Origin: Eisenbergiella sp963559585
Lineage (GTDB): Bacteria; Bacillota; Clostridia; Lachnospirales; Lachnospiraceae
Length of the DNA: 16,582 bases
Reading direction: 5' to 3'
Assembly: GCA_963559585.1 (NCBI GenBank)
Contig: CAUWLJ010000079.1
Span: forward strand, 1 to 16,582
Part shown: piece after piece, positions 1-6,740 of the stretch
Numbering within the stretch: the first letter of the stretch is position 1
Layout of the letters: each line of letters starts with the position of its first letter
Position numbers and translations under genes: made by a program
The notes under the pieces: generated by a model
What the model was told of the DNA's origin: nothing
Database searches by the model: none
What the model saw: the letters and a program-made list of their open reading frames with translations, nothing else

Positions 1-35
1 ATCAAAAATGTGTTGTGGAATCTTTTTTGAAATAT

Positions 36-110
36 CGCAGAGTAGAGCAGCCTGGTCAGCTCGTCAGCCTCCTTAGCTGAAGGTCAGAGGTTCAAATCCT
101 CTCTCTGCAA
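36..110 (+). tRNA. Initiator-type tRNA with CCU anticodon (reads AGG)
   Basis: A complete cloverleaf is visible. The acceptor stem is 36-42 with 103-109, the D stem 45-48 with 59-62, the anticodon stem 64-68 with 76-80, and the T stem 86-90 with 98-102; the discriminator is A110 and no CCA is encoded. The anticodon loop, 69-75, is CTCCTTA, so bases 34-36 are CCT and decode AGG. The body is that of a bacterial initiator tRNA: C1 faces A72 unpaired (36/109), G2-C71 and C3-G70 follow, pair 11-24 is A-U rather than the elongator Y-R, and the D arm and variable loop closely match tRNA-fMet (one extra C at 57). Departures from a normal initiator are C35 for A35, U37 for A37, and an anticodon stem without the full GGG:CCC run (only the middle G30-C40 is kept). 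A plain tRNA-Arg(CCU) is the alternative, but the C1:A72 mismatch and A11-U24 argue against it. It is probably the initiator for the AGG-start genes downstream. Confidence 0.93.
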
Positions 111-122
111 TTAGGAGACGCC

Positions 123-509
123 ATGATTTATAAAAGATGCCCAAAGTGCGGAAAAAGAATATTGCCTGGAACCGTCTGCCAGGAATGTAAACGGGAATAT
201 AGAAAACCAGAAGGTATTTATAAGCAATACCATACGCAGGCATGGAAAAAAATGAGGGAGCGGACCATATCGAAATATGACGGACTTGATCTGTGGGCAT
301 TGTATCATAAGCAAATCATTTTTGCAGAGACAGTGCATCATATCATTCCATCATCAGATGCAGCGGATAAATTTTTCTCAGCAGATAATCTGATACCGGT
401 GAGCAGACAGAGCCACGATGAAATCCACAGCCTGTATAAAACACAAAAAATGGAAACACAACAACTGTTATACAGTATATTGGAGCAGTATGCCAGGGGG
501 GTAAAATAA
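123..509 (+). CDS. HNH endonuclease, packaging-associated
   Basis: This 128-residue protein begins at ATG after AGGAG (113-117). It has an N-terminal zinc-knuckle-like pair of motifs (C6xxC9 and C19xxC22) and then an HNH core: H72-H73, N89 and H98/H102, with the usual cysteine of the last motif replaced by serine (S97). HNH proteins coded just upstream of the terminase genes are common in cos-type tailed phages. There they act with the terminase in cutting concatemeric DNA during packaging. The position here, immediately before the small terminase, fits that role. It could instead be a homing-type nuclease, but the fixed place in the packaging module makes this less likely. The tRNA gene ends 12 bases upstream of its start. 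Confidence 0.88.
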   Translation: MIYKRCPKCGKRILPGTVCQECKREYRKPEGIYKQYHTQAWKKMRERTISKYDGLDLWALYHKQIIFAETVHHIIPSSDAADKFFSADNLIPVSRQSHDEIHSLYKTQKMETQQLLYSILEQYARGVK

Positions 510-528
510 AGTTTTTGGCATTTTTTTT
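490..528 (+). terminator. Possible rho-independent terminator at the 3' end of the HNH gene
   Basis: ATGCCA (490-495) can pair with TGGCAT (516-521), and an eight-T run spans 521-528. The inner part can add weak A-T pairs, but the loop is large and holds an unpaired G-rich side. If real, it would separate the tRNA-HNH transcript from the terminase operon. The stem is weak, so the call is tentative. Confidence 0.3.
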
Positions 529-583
529 ACGACCGCCGCCCTACCTTTCTTTACACAAAACTCCAAATAAAAAATTTTGAAAT
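529..583 (+). other. Non-coding gap before terminase; candidate cos region
   Basis: This short non-coding stretch lies between the HNH gene and the small terminase. It combines a GC block (531-541, GACCGCCGCCC) with flanking T-rich and A-rich tracts. In cos-type phages with an HNH gene the cohesive end site usually lies next to the terminase genes, so this is the natural place for it. I see no direct proof of a cut site or binding repeats, and the late promoter could be here instead. Confidence 0.2.
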
Positions 584-598
584 GGAGGAGATCGGAGG
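584..598 (+). promoter_or_regulatory. Ribosome site with AGG start, small terminase
   Basis: GGAGG at 584-588 is followed by 7 bases and then AGG at 596-598. The frame is closed by TGA at 578, so the start must lie in 581-617. The only conventional codon there is TTG at 617, which is 28 bases from this Shine-Dalgarno and 18 from the second GGAGG (594-598). AGG 596 gives the family N-terminus. Confidence 0.85.
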
Positions 599-1081
599 AG
601 TAAAAACCGCAGACCTTTGGAACAGCAGAAAGGGAATCTGACAAAAGAGGAAAAAGACCGGAAAATGCTGGAAGAACAGTCTGTCATGACCGGAATGGAA
701 GATATTGAAAAAACACCACAGTGGCTGATCAACAGTATGGCAAAAAAAGAGTACAAAAGGATCCTAAAAGATATAAAAACCATAGCGATTCTGGGCAATC
801 TGGATCAGGCCAATCTGGCAGGATACTGCAATGCTTATGCCATGTACCGCAAGGCAACGGCAGAACTTGCAGAGGAAGAATTGATTGTAGAACGTACCTC
901 TGCGCAGGGAACAAAATATATGGCTGAGAACCCTTTGATCTCAGTGCAGAAAAAGTACGCAGAGGAGATGAGAAAATTTGCATCTATGTGCGGACTGACG
1001 ATTGACAGCCGCCTGAAAGCGGCCACGATCAAGGTAGACAGAATAGAGGATGAAATAGTAGATGAATTCGGTGATATTTAA
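596..1081 (+). CDS. Terminase small subunit, P27 family, AGG start
   Basis: This is a DNA-binding packaging protein that recognises phage DNA and loads the large terminase. From AGG 596 the product is 161 residues and begins (M)SKNRRPLEQQKGNLT. This matches the basic, proline-containing N-terminus followed by Q-x-G-N-L-T that is typical of P27-type small terminases. A conventional caller would choose TTG at 617, which loses seven of these conserved residues and has no Shine-Dalgarno at usable distance. The rest is helical and charged, also as expected for the family. The stop TAA (1079-1081) overlaps the first base of the large-terminase ATG, so the two are translationally coupled. The family call rests on the N-terminus and position, as small terminases diverge quickly. 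Confidence 0.87.
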   Translation, partial: RSKNRRPLEQQKGNLTKEEKDRKMLEEQSVMTGMEDIEKTPQWLINSMAKKEYKRILKDIKTIAILGNLDQANLAGYCNAYAMYRKATAELAEEELIVERTSAQGTKYMAENPLISVQKKYAEEMRKFASMCGLTIDSRLKAATIKVDRIEDEIVDEFGDI

Positions 1082-2826
1082 TGACCATCAAAGAGGAACT
1101 GATACAGTATACACAGGACTGTCTGGAGGATAGGATCCCATCCGGGAAGAAGCATAAGCAGGCATGTAAAAGGTTTCTGAAAGATCTTGAGGCGGCTCAG
1201 GGTGGTGTATTTCCTTACATATGGGATGAAGAGAGAGCAGAAAAGATTGTGAAATGGTTCTCTTACCTGCGGCATTCAAAGGGCAAACTGGCTGGCAGGC
1301 CGATTATCTTAACAACGTGGCAGAAATTCTTTTTGTGTCAGCTTTACGGATGGAGACATAAGGATACTGGGTATAAGCGCTTTCAGAAATCATTTGTAGA
1401 GGTTGCGAGAAAAAATGCAAAGTCGCAGATGGAAGCTGGGGTTGCTCTGAATGAAATATCAGAGCAGGCAACCAAAAATGGGGAGGTATATGAGTATTAT
1501 ACAGCAGGTGTAAAGCGGCAGCAGTCAAAAATTATTTTTAATGAGTGTAAATTGATGCTGAAAAATTCACCGCTGAAACCTAAATTTAGAATTACGCGGG
1601 ATATTATCGAGCACAAAAAAACGGGAAGTTTTATCCTGCCGTTGAGTAAAGAGGACGGACGGTCAGGAGATGGAACAAACCCTGCGGGCCTTATTCTGGA
1701 TGAATATCATCAGCATCCCACAACAGATTTTTATGATCTGGGCCTGGGAGCGGGAACGAAAGAACCTCTTTTAATGATCATTACAACGGCAGGAAAAGAT
1801 CTGAGCTACCCATGCTATACAGAAGAATATGCTTACTGTGAAAAGATTCTGGATCCGGATGTTGATGTGGAAAATGACAGATATTTTATAGATATTTGCG
1901 AGGCTGACGATACGGATGATCCAGAAGACAGCCGAACGTGGATGAAGGCAAATCCAATCAGGGCTTTTTTTGTAGAGGGACTTGAAAAGTTGCAGGAAGA
2001 ATGGAAAATTGCCAGGGAAGTTCCGGAAAAGCTGATTGCATTTAAAACGAAGTGCTTAAATATATGGGTGCAGGCACAGGACAACGGCTATATGGACATG
2101 GCAAAATGGAAGGCCTGCGAGGCAAAAGAATTGCCGTATGATGTGCAGAATCAGCCTGTATATGTCGGATTCGATATGTCAGCAAAAATAGATCTGACAT
2201 CGGTTGCCTTCCTGTTACCGATACAGTCAGATGATAGAGATAATCAGGGAAAAAGAATTATAAAATACGTTGTTTTTTCACACAGTTTTGTACCGACAAG
2301 GGAGAAACTGAGAGAAAGGATCCTGAAGGACAAGGTACCGTATGATGCTTGGGAGAAGATGGGATTTTTAGAGGTAACAGATACGCCCATAGTTGATCAG
2401 GGGAGGGTTATGCAGTACGTTTTGCAGACTTGTGAGGAGCATGGATGGAAGATACAGTGCCTGTGCTTTGATCCAGCCAACGCAAGCAAGCTCATGATGG
2501 ATCTGTCGAATGAAGGATACGATGTGGAAGAAGTATACCAGTCCCATAAAAGTTTGAATGAATCCACACAGGGATTCAGGGAGCAGGTATATTGTCAAAA
2601 CGTGGTTTATCTGCATAATCCGCTTTTAAATTATGCAATGAGCAACGCTGTGATCAGACAGAACAGCGGGTTGATTAAAATAGATAAGGATGCGACTAAA
2701 AAGCGTATTGATCCGGTGGATGCAGTGCTGTGTGCTTTTAAACTGGCATTGTATCACGATTTCAGTTTGATCGATTGTCAGGATTATCTGAACAGTTTTT
2801 TGGAGGAGATGCAAGGGAGATCATAA
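1081..2826 (+). CDS. terL: Terminase large subunit (ATPase-nuclease)
   Basis: This is the packaging motor: an N-terminal ATPase that pumps DNA into the prohead and a C-terminal RNase H-like nuclease that cuts concatemers. The 581-residue product shows a variant Walker A (ARKNAKSQ, 109-116), Walker B with catalytic acid (LILDEY, 204-209) and the coupling motif MIITTAG (232-238). Nuclease acids are D365 in the VGFDMSAK segment, D464 in FDPAN, and D544/D547 in DPVDA near the end. The Walker A has alanine where GKS-type homologues have glycine. Start ATG 1081 overlaps the small-terminase stop, and a GGTGA element lies 6 bases upstream. Its 3' end overlaps the portal's AGG start by 13 bases. Confidence 0.97.
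   Translation: MTIKEELIQYTQDCLEDRIPSGKKHKQACKRFLKDLEAAQGGVFPYIWDEERAEKIVKWFSYLRHSKGKLAGRPIILTTWQKFFLCQLYGWRHKDTGYKRFQKSFVEVARKNAKSQMEAGVALNEISEQATKNGEVYEYYTAGVKRQQSKIIFNECKLMLKNSPLKPKFRITRDIIEHKKTGSFILPLSKEDGRSGDGTNPAGLILDEYHQHPTTDFYDLGLGAGTKEPLLMIITTAGKDLSYPCYTEEYAYCEKILDPDVDVENDRYFIDICEADDTDDPEDSRTWMKANPIRAFFVEGLEKLQEEWKIAREVPEKLIAFKTKCLNIWVQAQDNGYMDMAKWKACEAKELPYDVQNQPVYVGFDMSAKIDLTSVAFLLPIQSDDRDNQGKRIIKYVVFSHSFVPTREKLRERILKDKVPYDAWEKMGFLEVTDTPIVDQGRVMQYVLQTCEEHGWKIQCLCFDPANASKLMMDLSNEGYDVEEVYQSHKSLNESTQGFREQVYCQNVVYLHNPLLNYAMSNAVIRQNSGLIKIDKDATKKRIDPVDAVLCAFKLALYHDFSLIDCQDYLNSFLEEMQGRS
2802..2816 (+). promoter_or_regulatory. Ribosome site with AGG start, portal
   Basis: GGAGG (2802-2806), 7 bases, then AGG (2814-2816), all inside the 3' end of the large terminase. 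The nine bases GGAGGAGAT are identical to those before the small-terminase start, and in both cases AGG follows three bases later. The only conventional codon upstream in frame, TTG 2775, sits deep in the terminase gene with no ribosome site; the next one downstream, ATG 2874, would delete 20 residues. Confidence 0.87.
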
Positions 2827-4073
2827 ATAGAATAAAGCGGGCATGGAACGAACTTGTTAATCCGGCTGTATCAATGGAAGATGAAGAACTACTCAGGTTT
2901 TTGGGGATCCATCCGGGAAGCAATAAGGCGGTAAACGAAGTCACATATTATACATGCCTGAAGATGCTGGCGGAGACAATGGGAAAGATGCCGTTAAAAC
3001 TGTATAAACATGAAGGGGAGGGAAGGGTGAGGGCCGATCCAGAACGGGGTGAATTGCTGCTGATGACCAGGCCGAACCCTGTAATGACACCTGCCACATT
3101 CTGGACAACAATCGAGGCAAACTGTCAGCATTATGGAAATGGTTTTGCCTGGATACAGACTGCGTATACCAGGAAAGGAAAATATGGTGGTAAATACCAG
3201 ATTCAGTCATTCTGGCCCATGCAGTCAAATTGTGTGCAGGTACTTATGGATGATGCCGGGCTGTTCGGGAATGCCGGGAAGATGTATTACAGGTACAGCG
3301 ATCCAAAATCAGGGAAGACCTATACCTTTCCGCAGGAAAACGTAATGCACTTTAAAACCTGGTGCACGTTTGACGGCATTATGGGTAAGTCAGTGCAGGA
3401 GATTCTCAGGAGCACGGTGGACGGGCTGGGAGAATCGCAGAATTATCTGAACAATATGTACAAGCAAGGGCTTACCGCATCCATGGTTATGCAGTATACA
3501 GGAGATTTGGATCCGAAGCTGCGAAAAAGGTTGCAGAATGAATACAGTGAGCTGATGTCAGGGCCAAAGAATGTGGGCAAGGTCGTGCCGGTTCCGATAG
3601 GACTGACGCTGCAGCCGCTCAATTTGAAACTGACGGATGCACAGTTTTATGAATTAAAGAAGTATACTGCACTGCAGATCGCGGGAGCATTTGGGATTAA
3701 GCCAAACCAGATCAACGATTATGAAAAATCCAGTTATGCGAACAGTGAAATACAGCAGTTGGATTTTTTGGTTGGAACCATGCTGTACCGTCTGACGCAG
3801 TACGAGCAGGAAATCAATTATAAAGTGATTGCGGAGGAACGGCGGGCAGACGGATACTTTATGAAGTTCAACGAGAAGGTGCTGCTTCGTACAGATGCAA
3901 AAACCCAGATGGAGGTGATTAAGACGGCGGTAAACAATGGGATTTATTCTCCAAACGAGGGCAGAAGTCTGCTGGATTATCCTGCAAAGGAGGGAGGAGA
4001 TATATTGATAGTAAATGGCAACTATATGCCTTTGACGATGGTAGGGGCAGCGTATAAAAAAGGGGGTGAATGA
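2814..4073 (+). CDS. Portal protein (HK97/SPP1-like), AGG start
   Basis: This is the dodecameric ring at the capsid vertex through which DNA enters and leaves. From AGG 2814 the product is 419 residues, beginning (M)EIINRIKRAWNELVNP, which is the usual portal opening: a short amphipathic stretch with NRIKRA. The body shows portal hallmarks: LKMLAETMGKMPLKLY near residue 50, N-P-x-M-T-P and the GNGFAWI segment, then FGIKPNQINDYEKSSYANSEIQ towards the C-terminal third. The stop TGA (4071-4073) overlaps the ATGA of the protease reading frame. Without AGG initiation the essential N-terminal stretch is lost, so this is one of the clearest AGG-start genes here. Confidence 0.95.
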   Translation, partial: REIINRIKRAWNELVNPAVSMEDEELLRFLGIHPGSNKAVNEVTYYTCLKMLAETMGKMPLKLYKHEGEGRVRADPERGELLLMTRPNPVMTPATFWTTIEANCQHYGNGFAWIQTAYTRKGKYGGKYQIQSFWPMQSNCVQVLMDDAGLFGNAGKMYYRYSDPKSGKTYTFPQENVMHFKTWCTFDGIMGKSVQEILRSTVDGLGESQNYLNNMYKQGLTASMVMQYTGDLDPKLRKRLQNEYSELMSGPKNVGKVVPVPIGLTLQPLNLKLTDAQFYELKKYTALQIAGAFGIKPNQINDYEKSSYANSEIQQLDFLVGTMLYRLTQYEQEINYKVIAEERRADGYFMKFNEKVLLRTDAKTQMEVIKTAVNNGIYSPNEGRSLLDYPAKEGGDILIVNGNYMPLTMVGAAYKKGGE

Positions 4074-4075
4074 CA

Positions 4076-4741
4076 ATGGCGTCGATCGATATAAGAGGGG
4101 ACATCGTTGGAAATGACGATAAATGGATCTATGACTGGCTGGGATGGGACGCTACATGTCCCCACGACATAAAAAAAGCGCTTGATGAGTTGAGGCCGGG
4201 AGAGAGGCTGACGGTACTGATTAACTCAGGCGGCGGATCAGTAATGGCGGGCCAGGAAATTTATTCAATGCTGCACGGCCGCCAGGATATTGAAATACAG
4301 ATACAGTCTCTTGCGGGGTCCGCTGCATCTGTGATTGCGATGTCAAACTATACGCAGATCAGTCCGGTGGCCATGATCATGATACACAATGTATCTATGT
4401 GCGGAGCATCCGGGGATTACCATGATATGCAGAAAAATGCAGAGATTTTGATGCAGATGAATGCGGCTCTCGCCAGAGCGTATGTGGACAAGACGGGCAA
4501 AGCAGAAGAAGAAATCCTGGGCCTTATGGATAGGGAAACATGGATTACTGCCAGACAGGCACTGGAAATGGGGTTCGTAGATGCCATTATGGAAAATACG
4601 TCCACCATGACGAATGCGGCAGCAGGTTTGAGACTGACAGAGGAAGTCAGGCAGCAGGTTATCAAGGAAAAACAGGCAAAAGACAGCCTGGAGGAAAGAA
4701 AAAGAGAAATATTACGTGATCTGGATCTGTACGGGATCTGA
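4076..4741 (+). CDS. ClpP-like prohead maturation protease
   Basis: This serine protease of the ClpP fold is used by HK97-type phages to trim the capsid delta domain or scaffold during prohead maturation. From ATG 4076 it has 221 residues. The nucleophile is in GSAAS (S85) and the histidine is H104 in MIMIHN. The third triad position appears as glutamate in MDRETWITA, a change often seen in phage members, followed by the family motif ALEMGFVD. Start choice: GGGGGTGA at 4062-4069 lies at a good distance from ATG 4076 but very close to ATG 4070, which overlaps the portal stop; 4070 would add two residues (MT). It sits between portal and capsid, the standard order. Confidence 0.95.
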   Translation: MASIDIRGDIVGNDDKWIYDWLGWDATCPHDIKKALDELRPGERLTVLINSGGGSVMAGQEIYSMLHGRQDIEIQIQSLAGSAASVIAMSNYTQISPVAMIMIHNVSMCGASGDYHDMQKNAEILMQMNAALARAYVDKTGKAEEEILGLMDRETWITARQALEMGFVDAIMENTSTMTNAAAGLRLTEEVRQQVIKEKQAKDSLEERKREILRDLDLYGI

Positions 4742-4755
4742 GAAAGGAAGAAAAA

Positions 4756-5916
4756 ATGAACAAGAAGCTTTTGGAAATGCTGAATGAAATCAATGATACA
4801 AAAGAAAGGATTACAAATCTGGTAAATGAAAACAATCTGGAGGAAGCGCAGAAGGAAAAGGAAAAACTGAAAAACCTTCAGGAAAAATTTGATCTGTTGA
4901 AGGACATTCTGGATCCGGAAGGGGATGGGACAGTCGGGGATATGGGCCAGAGAAACGTTGGTGTATCTGACAGGACAGCCGAAAAAGAATTTGCAGATGC
5001 GGCAAGAATGGGATTCCGCAACCTGATGAGTGAAGGCACACCGGAAAATGGTGGATATACTGTGCCGGAGGATATTCAGACGCGGATTAATGAGTATAGG
5101 CAGGAGAAAGCATCCCTGATTAATTTCGTTGATGTGGAAAATGTCACAACGGATAAAGGCAGCAGGACGTACAAAAAACGTGTTCAGCAGACTGGGTTTG
5201 AAAAGGTGCAGGAAGGTGGAAAGATCAAGGGAAAAACAACACCGCAGTTTGAACGTATTAGCTATGAGATCGGAAAATATGCCGGGTATCTGCCTGTAAC
5301 AAACGAGCTGCTTGCGGACACGGATGCCAATATTACAGGGACGATAGTGGCATGGATCGGCGATGAAAGCAGAGTGACTAGAAATAATATCATCATAGAT
5401 GTGGTGAAAAAGAAGGAAAAGAAAACTATCGTTGGCCTGGATGATATCAAGAAAATTTTAAATGTGGAATTGGGCCAGGCATTCAAACCTACATCACGGA
5501 TTATTACAAACGATGATGGACTGCAGTGGCTGGATACATTGAAAAATGAAAAAGGTGAGTATCTTCTTCAGCCGACACCAACAGATCCCATGCAGATGCG
5601 TCTTTGCACCGGTGCAACCATGGTGCCGTTAGAGATTATCCCCAATCAGGATATGACATCAGATACGGCAACTGCAAAGACAAGGAAAATCCCGTTTATT
5701 ATTGGTGATTTGAAGGAGGGCATTAAGTTTTTCGACAGAAACAAAACCACCATTATGACGTCCAATATTGCGGCAATCGGAGAACTGAATGCGTTTGAGG
5801 AGGATCTTACCATCTTTCGTGCAATCGAAAGAGAAGACTGCCGTACAAAGGACAGCAATGCGTTTGTGTATGCCGAATTAAGCCTGGTGGATGAATCTGT
5901 AACGGGGGAAGCCTGA
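4756..5916 (+). CDS. Major capsid protein, HK97 fold
   Basis: This is the shell-forming protein. The 386-residue product starts at ATG after GAAAGGAAG. Residues 1 to about 50 are strongly charged and heptad-like, as in the delta domain that scaffolds assembly and is removed by the protease coded just upstream. The mature part probably begins before NGGYTVPEDI (near residue 97), a common motif at the start of processed HK97-type subunits. Later segments (KYAGYLPVTNELLADT, then the C-terminal FIIGDLKEGIKFFDR and DSNAFVYAEL) fit the family. It uses an ordinary ATG start, in contrast to the portal and tail sheath. Confidence 0.95.
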   Translation: MNKKLLEMLNEINDTKERITNLVNENNLEEAQKEKEKLKNLQEKFDLLKDILDPEGDGTVGDMGQRNVGVSDRTAEKEFADAARMGFRNLMSEGTPENGGYTVPEDIQTRINEYRQEKASLINFVDVENVTTDKGSRTYKKRVQQTGFEKVQEGGKIKGKTTPQFERISYEIGKYAGYLPVTNELLADTDANITGTIVAWIGDESRVTRNNIIIDVVKKKEKKTIVGLDDIKKILNVELGQAFKPTSRIITNDDGLQWLDTLKNEKGEYLLQPTPTDPMQMRLCTGATMVPLEIIPNQDMTSDTATAKTRKIPFIIGDLKEGIKFFDRNKTTIMTSNIAAIGELNAFEEDLTIFRAIEREDCRTKDSNAFVYAELSLVDESVTGEA

Positions 5917-6074
5917 GCTATAGCCCATTGCCTGAGAACGCGGCTGGACTGTATGGGATGACGGTGGATGCCCTGCGCAGCCTGGCGGCGGAAAAGGGCT
6001 ATAGCATTACAAAAAAACGTAAGGCAGATATAATATTGGAGATCGGGGAGCAGGTGAGGAACAGTGGGAATTGA
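5913..6074 (+). CDS. Small HeH/Rho-N-like protein of the head-completion module
   Basis: This short reading frame between capsid and connector is open from TGA 5892 to TGA 6072. From CTG 5913 it gives 53 residues. Its core, TVDALRSLAAEKGYSITKKRKADIILEI, has the helix-extended-helix pattern seen in small phage proteins related to the Rho N-terminal/LEM-like fold (shown here as a motif of alternating Leu, Ala and a Lys-rich turn). The start is uncertain: CTG 5913 lies close behind GGGGGA (5904-5909), TTG 5928 is next, then ATG 5958, and no AGG is available. The 3' end overlaps the connector start. Such proteins commonly follow the capsid gene in phages of this group; the function is unknown. 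Confidence 0.65.
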   Translation: MSYSPLPENAAGLYGMTVDALRSLAAEKGYSITKKRKADIILEIGEQVRNSGN

Positions 6075-6363
6075 TGAGGTGAAAGAGTATCTGCGCGTGG
6101 ACGGTAACGATGAGGATAAAATCATATCGAGCATGATGACAGTGGCCGAAGATTACATTGTTTCCGCCATCGGAGGGTATGACAGCAGCAATGAGAAAGC
6201 GAATATGCTGTTCATGGCATTGGTACAGGATATGTATGATAACAGAGTGTTGATGGTGACGGAGCAGCAGAAAAAACGGATGTCGTATACGTTTGCGTCC
6301 ATCATTCTGCAGCTCCAGTTATCACATGAGGAGGGAAAAGGGGAATCAATCCAGGAAGGCTGA
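6064..6363 (+). CDS. Head-tail connector (gp6-like adaptor)
   Basis: This is a ring protein added below the portal after DNA packaging. The 99-residue, largely helical product opens with GIDEVKEYLRVDGNDEDKII, a pattern typical of the gp6-like connector family (older label: possible DNA packaging protein). The frame is closed by TGA 6055, so GTG 6064 is the only sensible start; an AGGTG element lies 7 bases upstream. It overlaps the small gene before it by 11 bases and the closure gene after it by 7. Confidence 0.87.
   Translation: MGIDEVKEYLRVDGNDEDKIISSMMTVAEDYIVSAIGGYDSSNEKANMLFMALVQDMYDNRVLMVTEQQKKRMSYTFASIILQLQLSHEEGKGESIQEG
6338..6359 (+). promoter_or_regulatory. Weak ribosome site and AGG start, head closure gene
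   Basis: AAGGGG (6338-6343) is 13 bases upstream of AGG 6357-6359, which is longer than at the other AGG starts; AGGA directly abuts the codon. Initiation may depend on coupling, since the connector stop (6361-6363) overlaps the start. The next conventional codon, ATG 6381, has no Shine-Dalgarno at all. Confidence 0.55.
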
Positions 6364-6740
6364 GAAAGCGCATTACAATAATGCGTTATATGGAGCAGGT
6401 AAATGAACTGGGAAATACTGTTGCAAGGTTAAGCCCATATAAGACAGCGTATGCAGAGATCCGGCCAGTGCGGGGAAAGGAGTATCAGGAGTATTACAAG
6501 GATACAAACAGCCTGGAGTATAAGATCACAGTCAGGTATATCAAGGACCTGCAGGCAGCAGATGTGATTGAATATCAGGGCAGACAGTTCCTGATTAACA
6601 GCATTATAAATGTGGAGGAGCAGGGATATATTCAGGAAATCATGTGCACAGAAAAGCTGAATGACAGGAAAGCGGAGGTGGATGGGAGTGGCGGTCAGCT
6701 TCATGGTCAAAGGGCTGGAAGAATATCAGAAAGATATTGA
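6357..6740 (+). CDS. Head closure / head-tail joining protein, probable AGG start
   Basis: This protein belongs to the SPP1 gp16 / HK97 joining family that seals the portal channel and docks the tail. From AGG 6357 it has 127 residues and starts (M)LRKRITIMRY. The R-I-T-I-x-R-Y element is the usual N-terminal strand of this family and lies mostly upstream of ATG 6381, the first conventional start. The remaining pattern also fits: Y/W near the middle, AEIRPVRGKEY, then ITVRYIKDL and DVIEYQGRQFLI. The 3' end runs 53 bases into the next gene, with a tail (after CTEKLND) that looks unconstrained. The AGG start is supported by homology and position more than by its ribosome site. Confidence 0.82.
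   Translation, partial: RLRKRITIMRYMEQVNELGNTVARLSPYKTAYAEIRPVRGKEYQEYYKDTNSLEYKITVRYIKDLQAADVIEYQGRQFLINSIINVEEQGYIQEIMCTEKLNDRKAEVDGSGGQLHGQRAGRISERY

Noticed and set aside
36..110. Ordinary elongator tRNA-Arg(CCU)
   Set aside because: C1:A72 mismatch, A11-U24 and near identity of D arm and variable loop to tRNA-fMet do not fit an elongator; position 37 U is also odd for tRNA-Arg.
617..1081. TTG 617 as start of the small terminase
   Set aside because: No Shine-Dalgarno at usable distance and the conserved basic N-terminus lies upstream of it.
2775..4073. TTG 2775 as portal start
   Set aside because: It lies 52 bases inside the large terminase, has no ribosome site, and adds residues not seen in portals; AGG 2814 has an ideal site.
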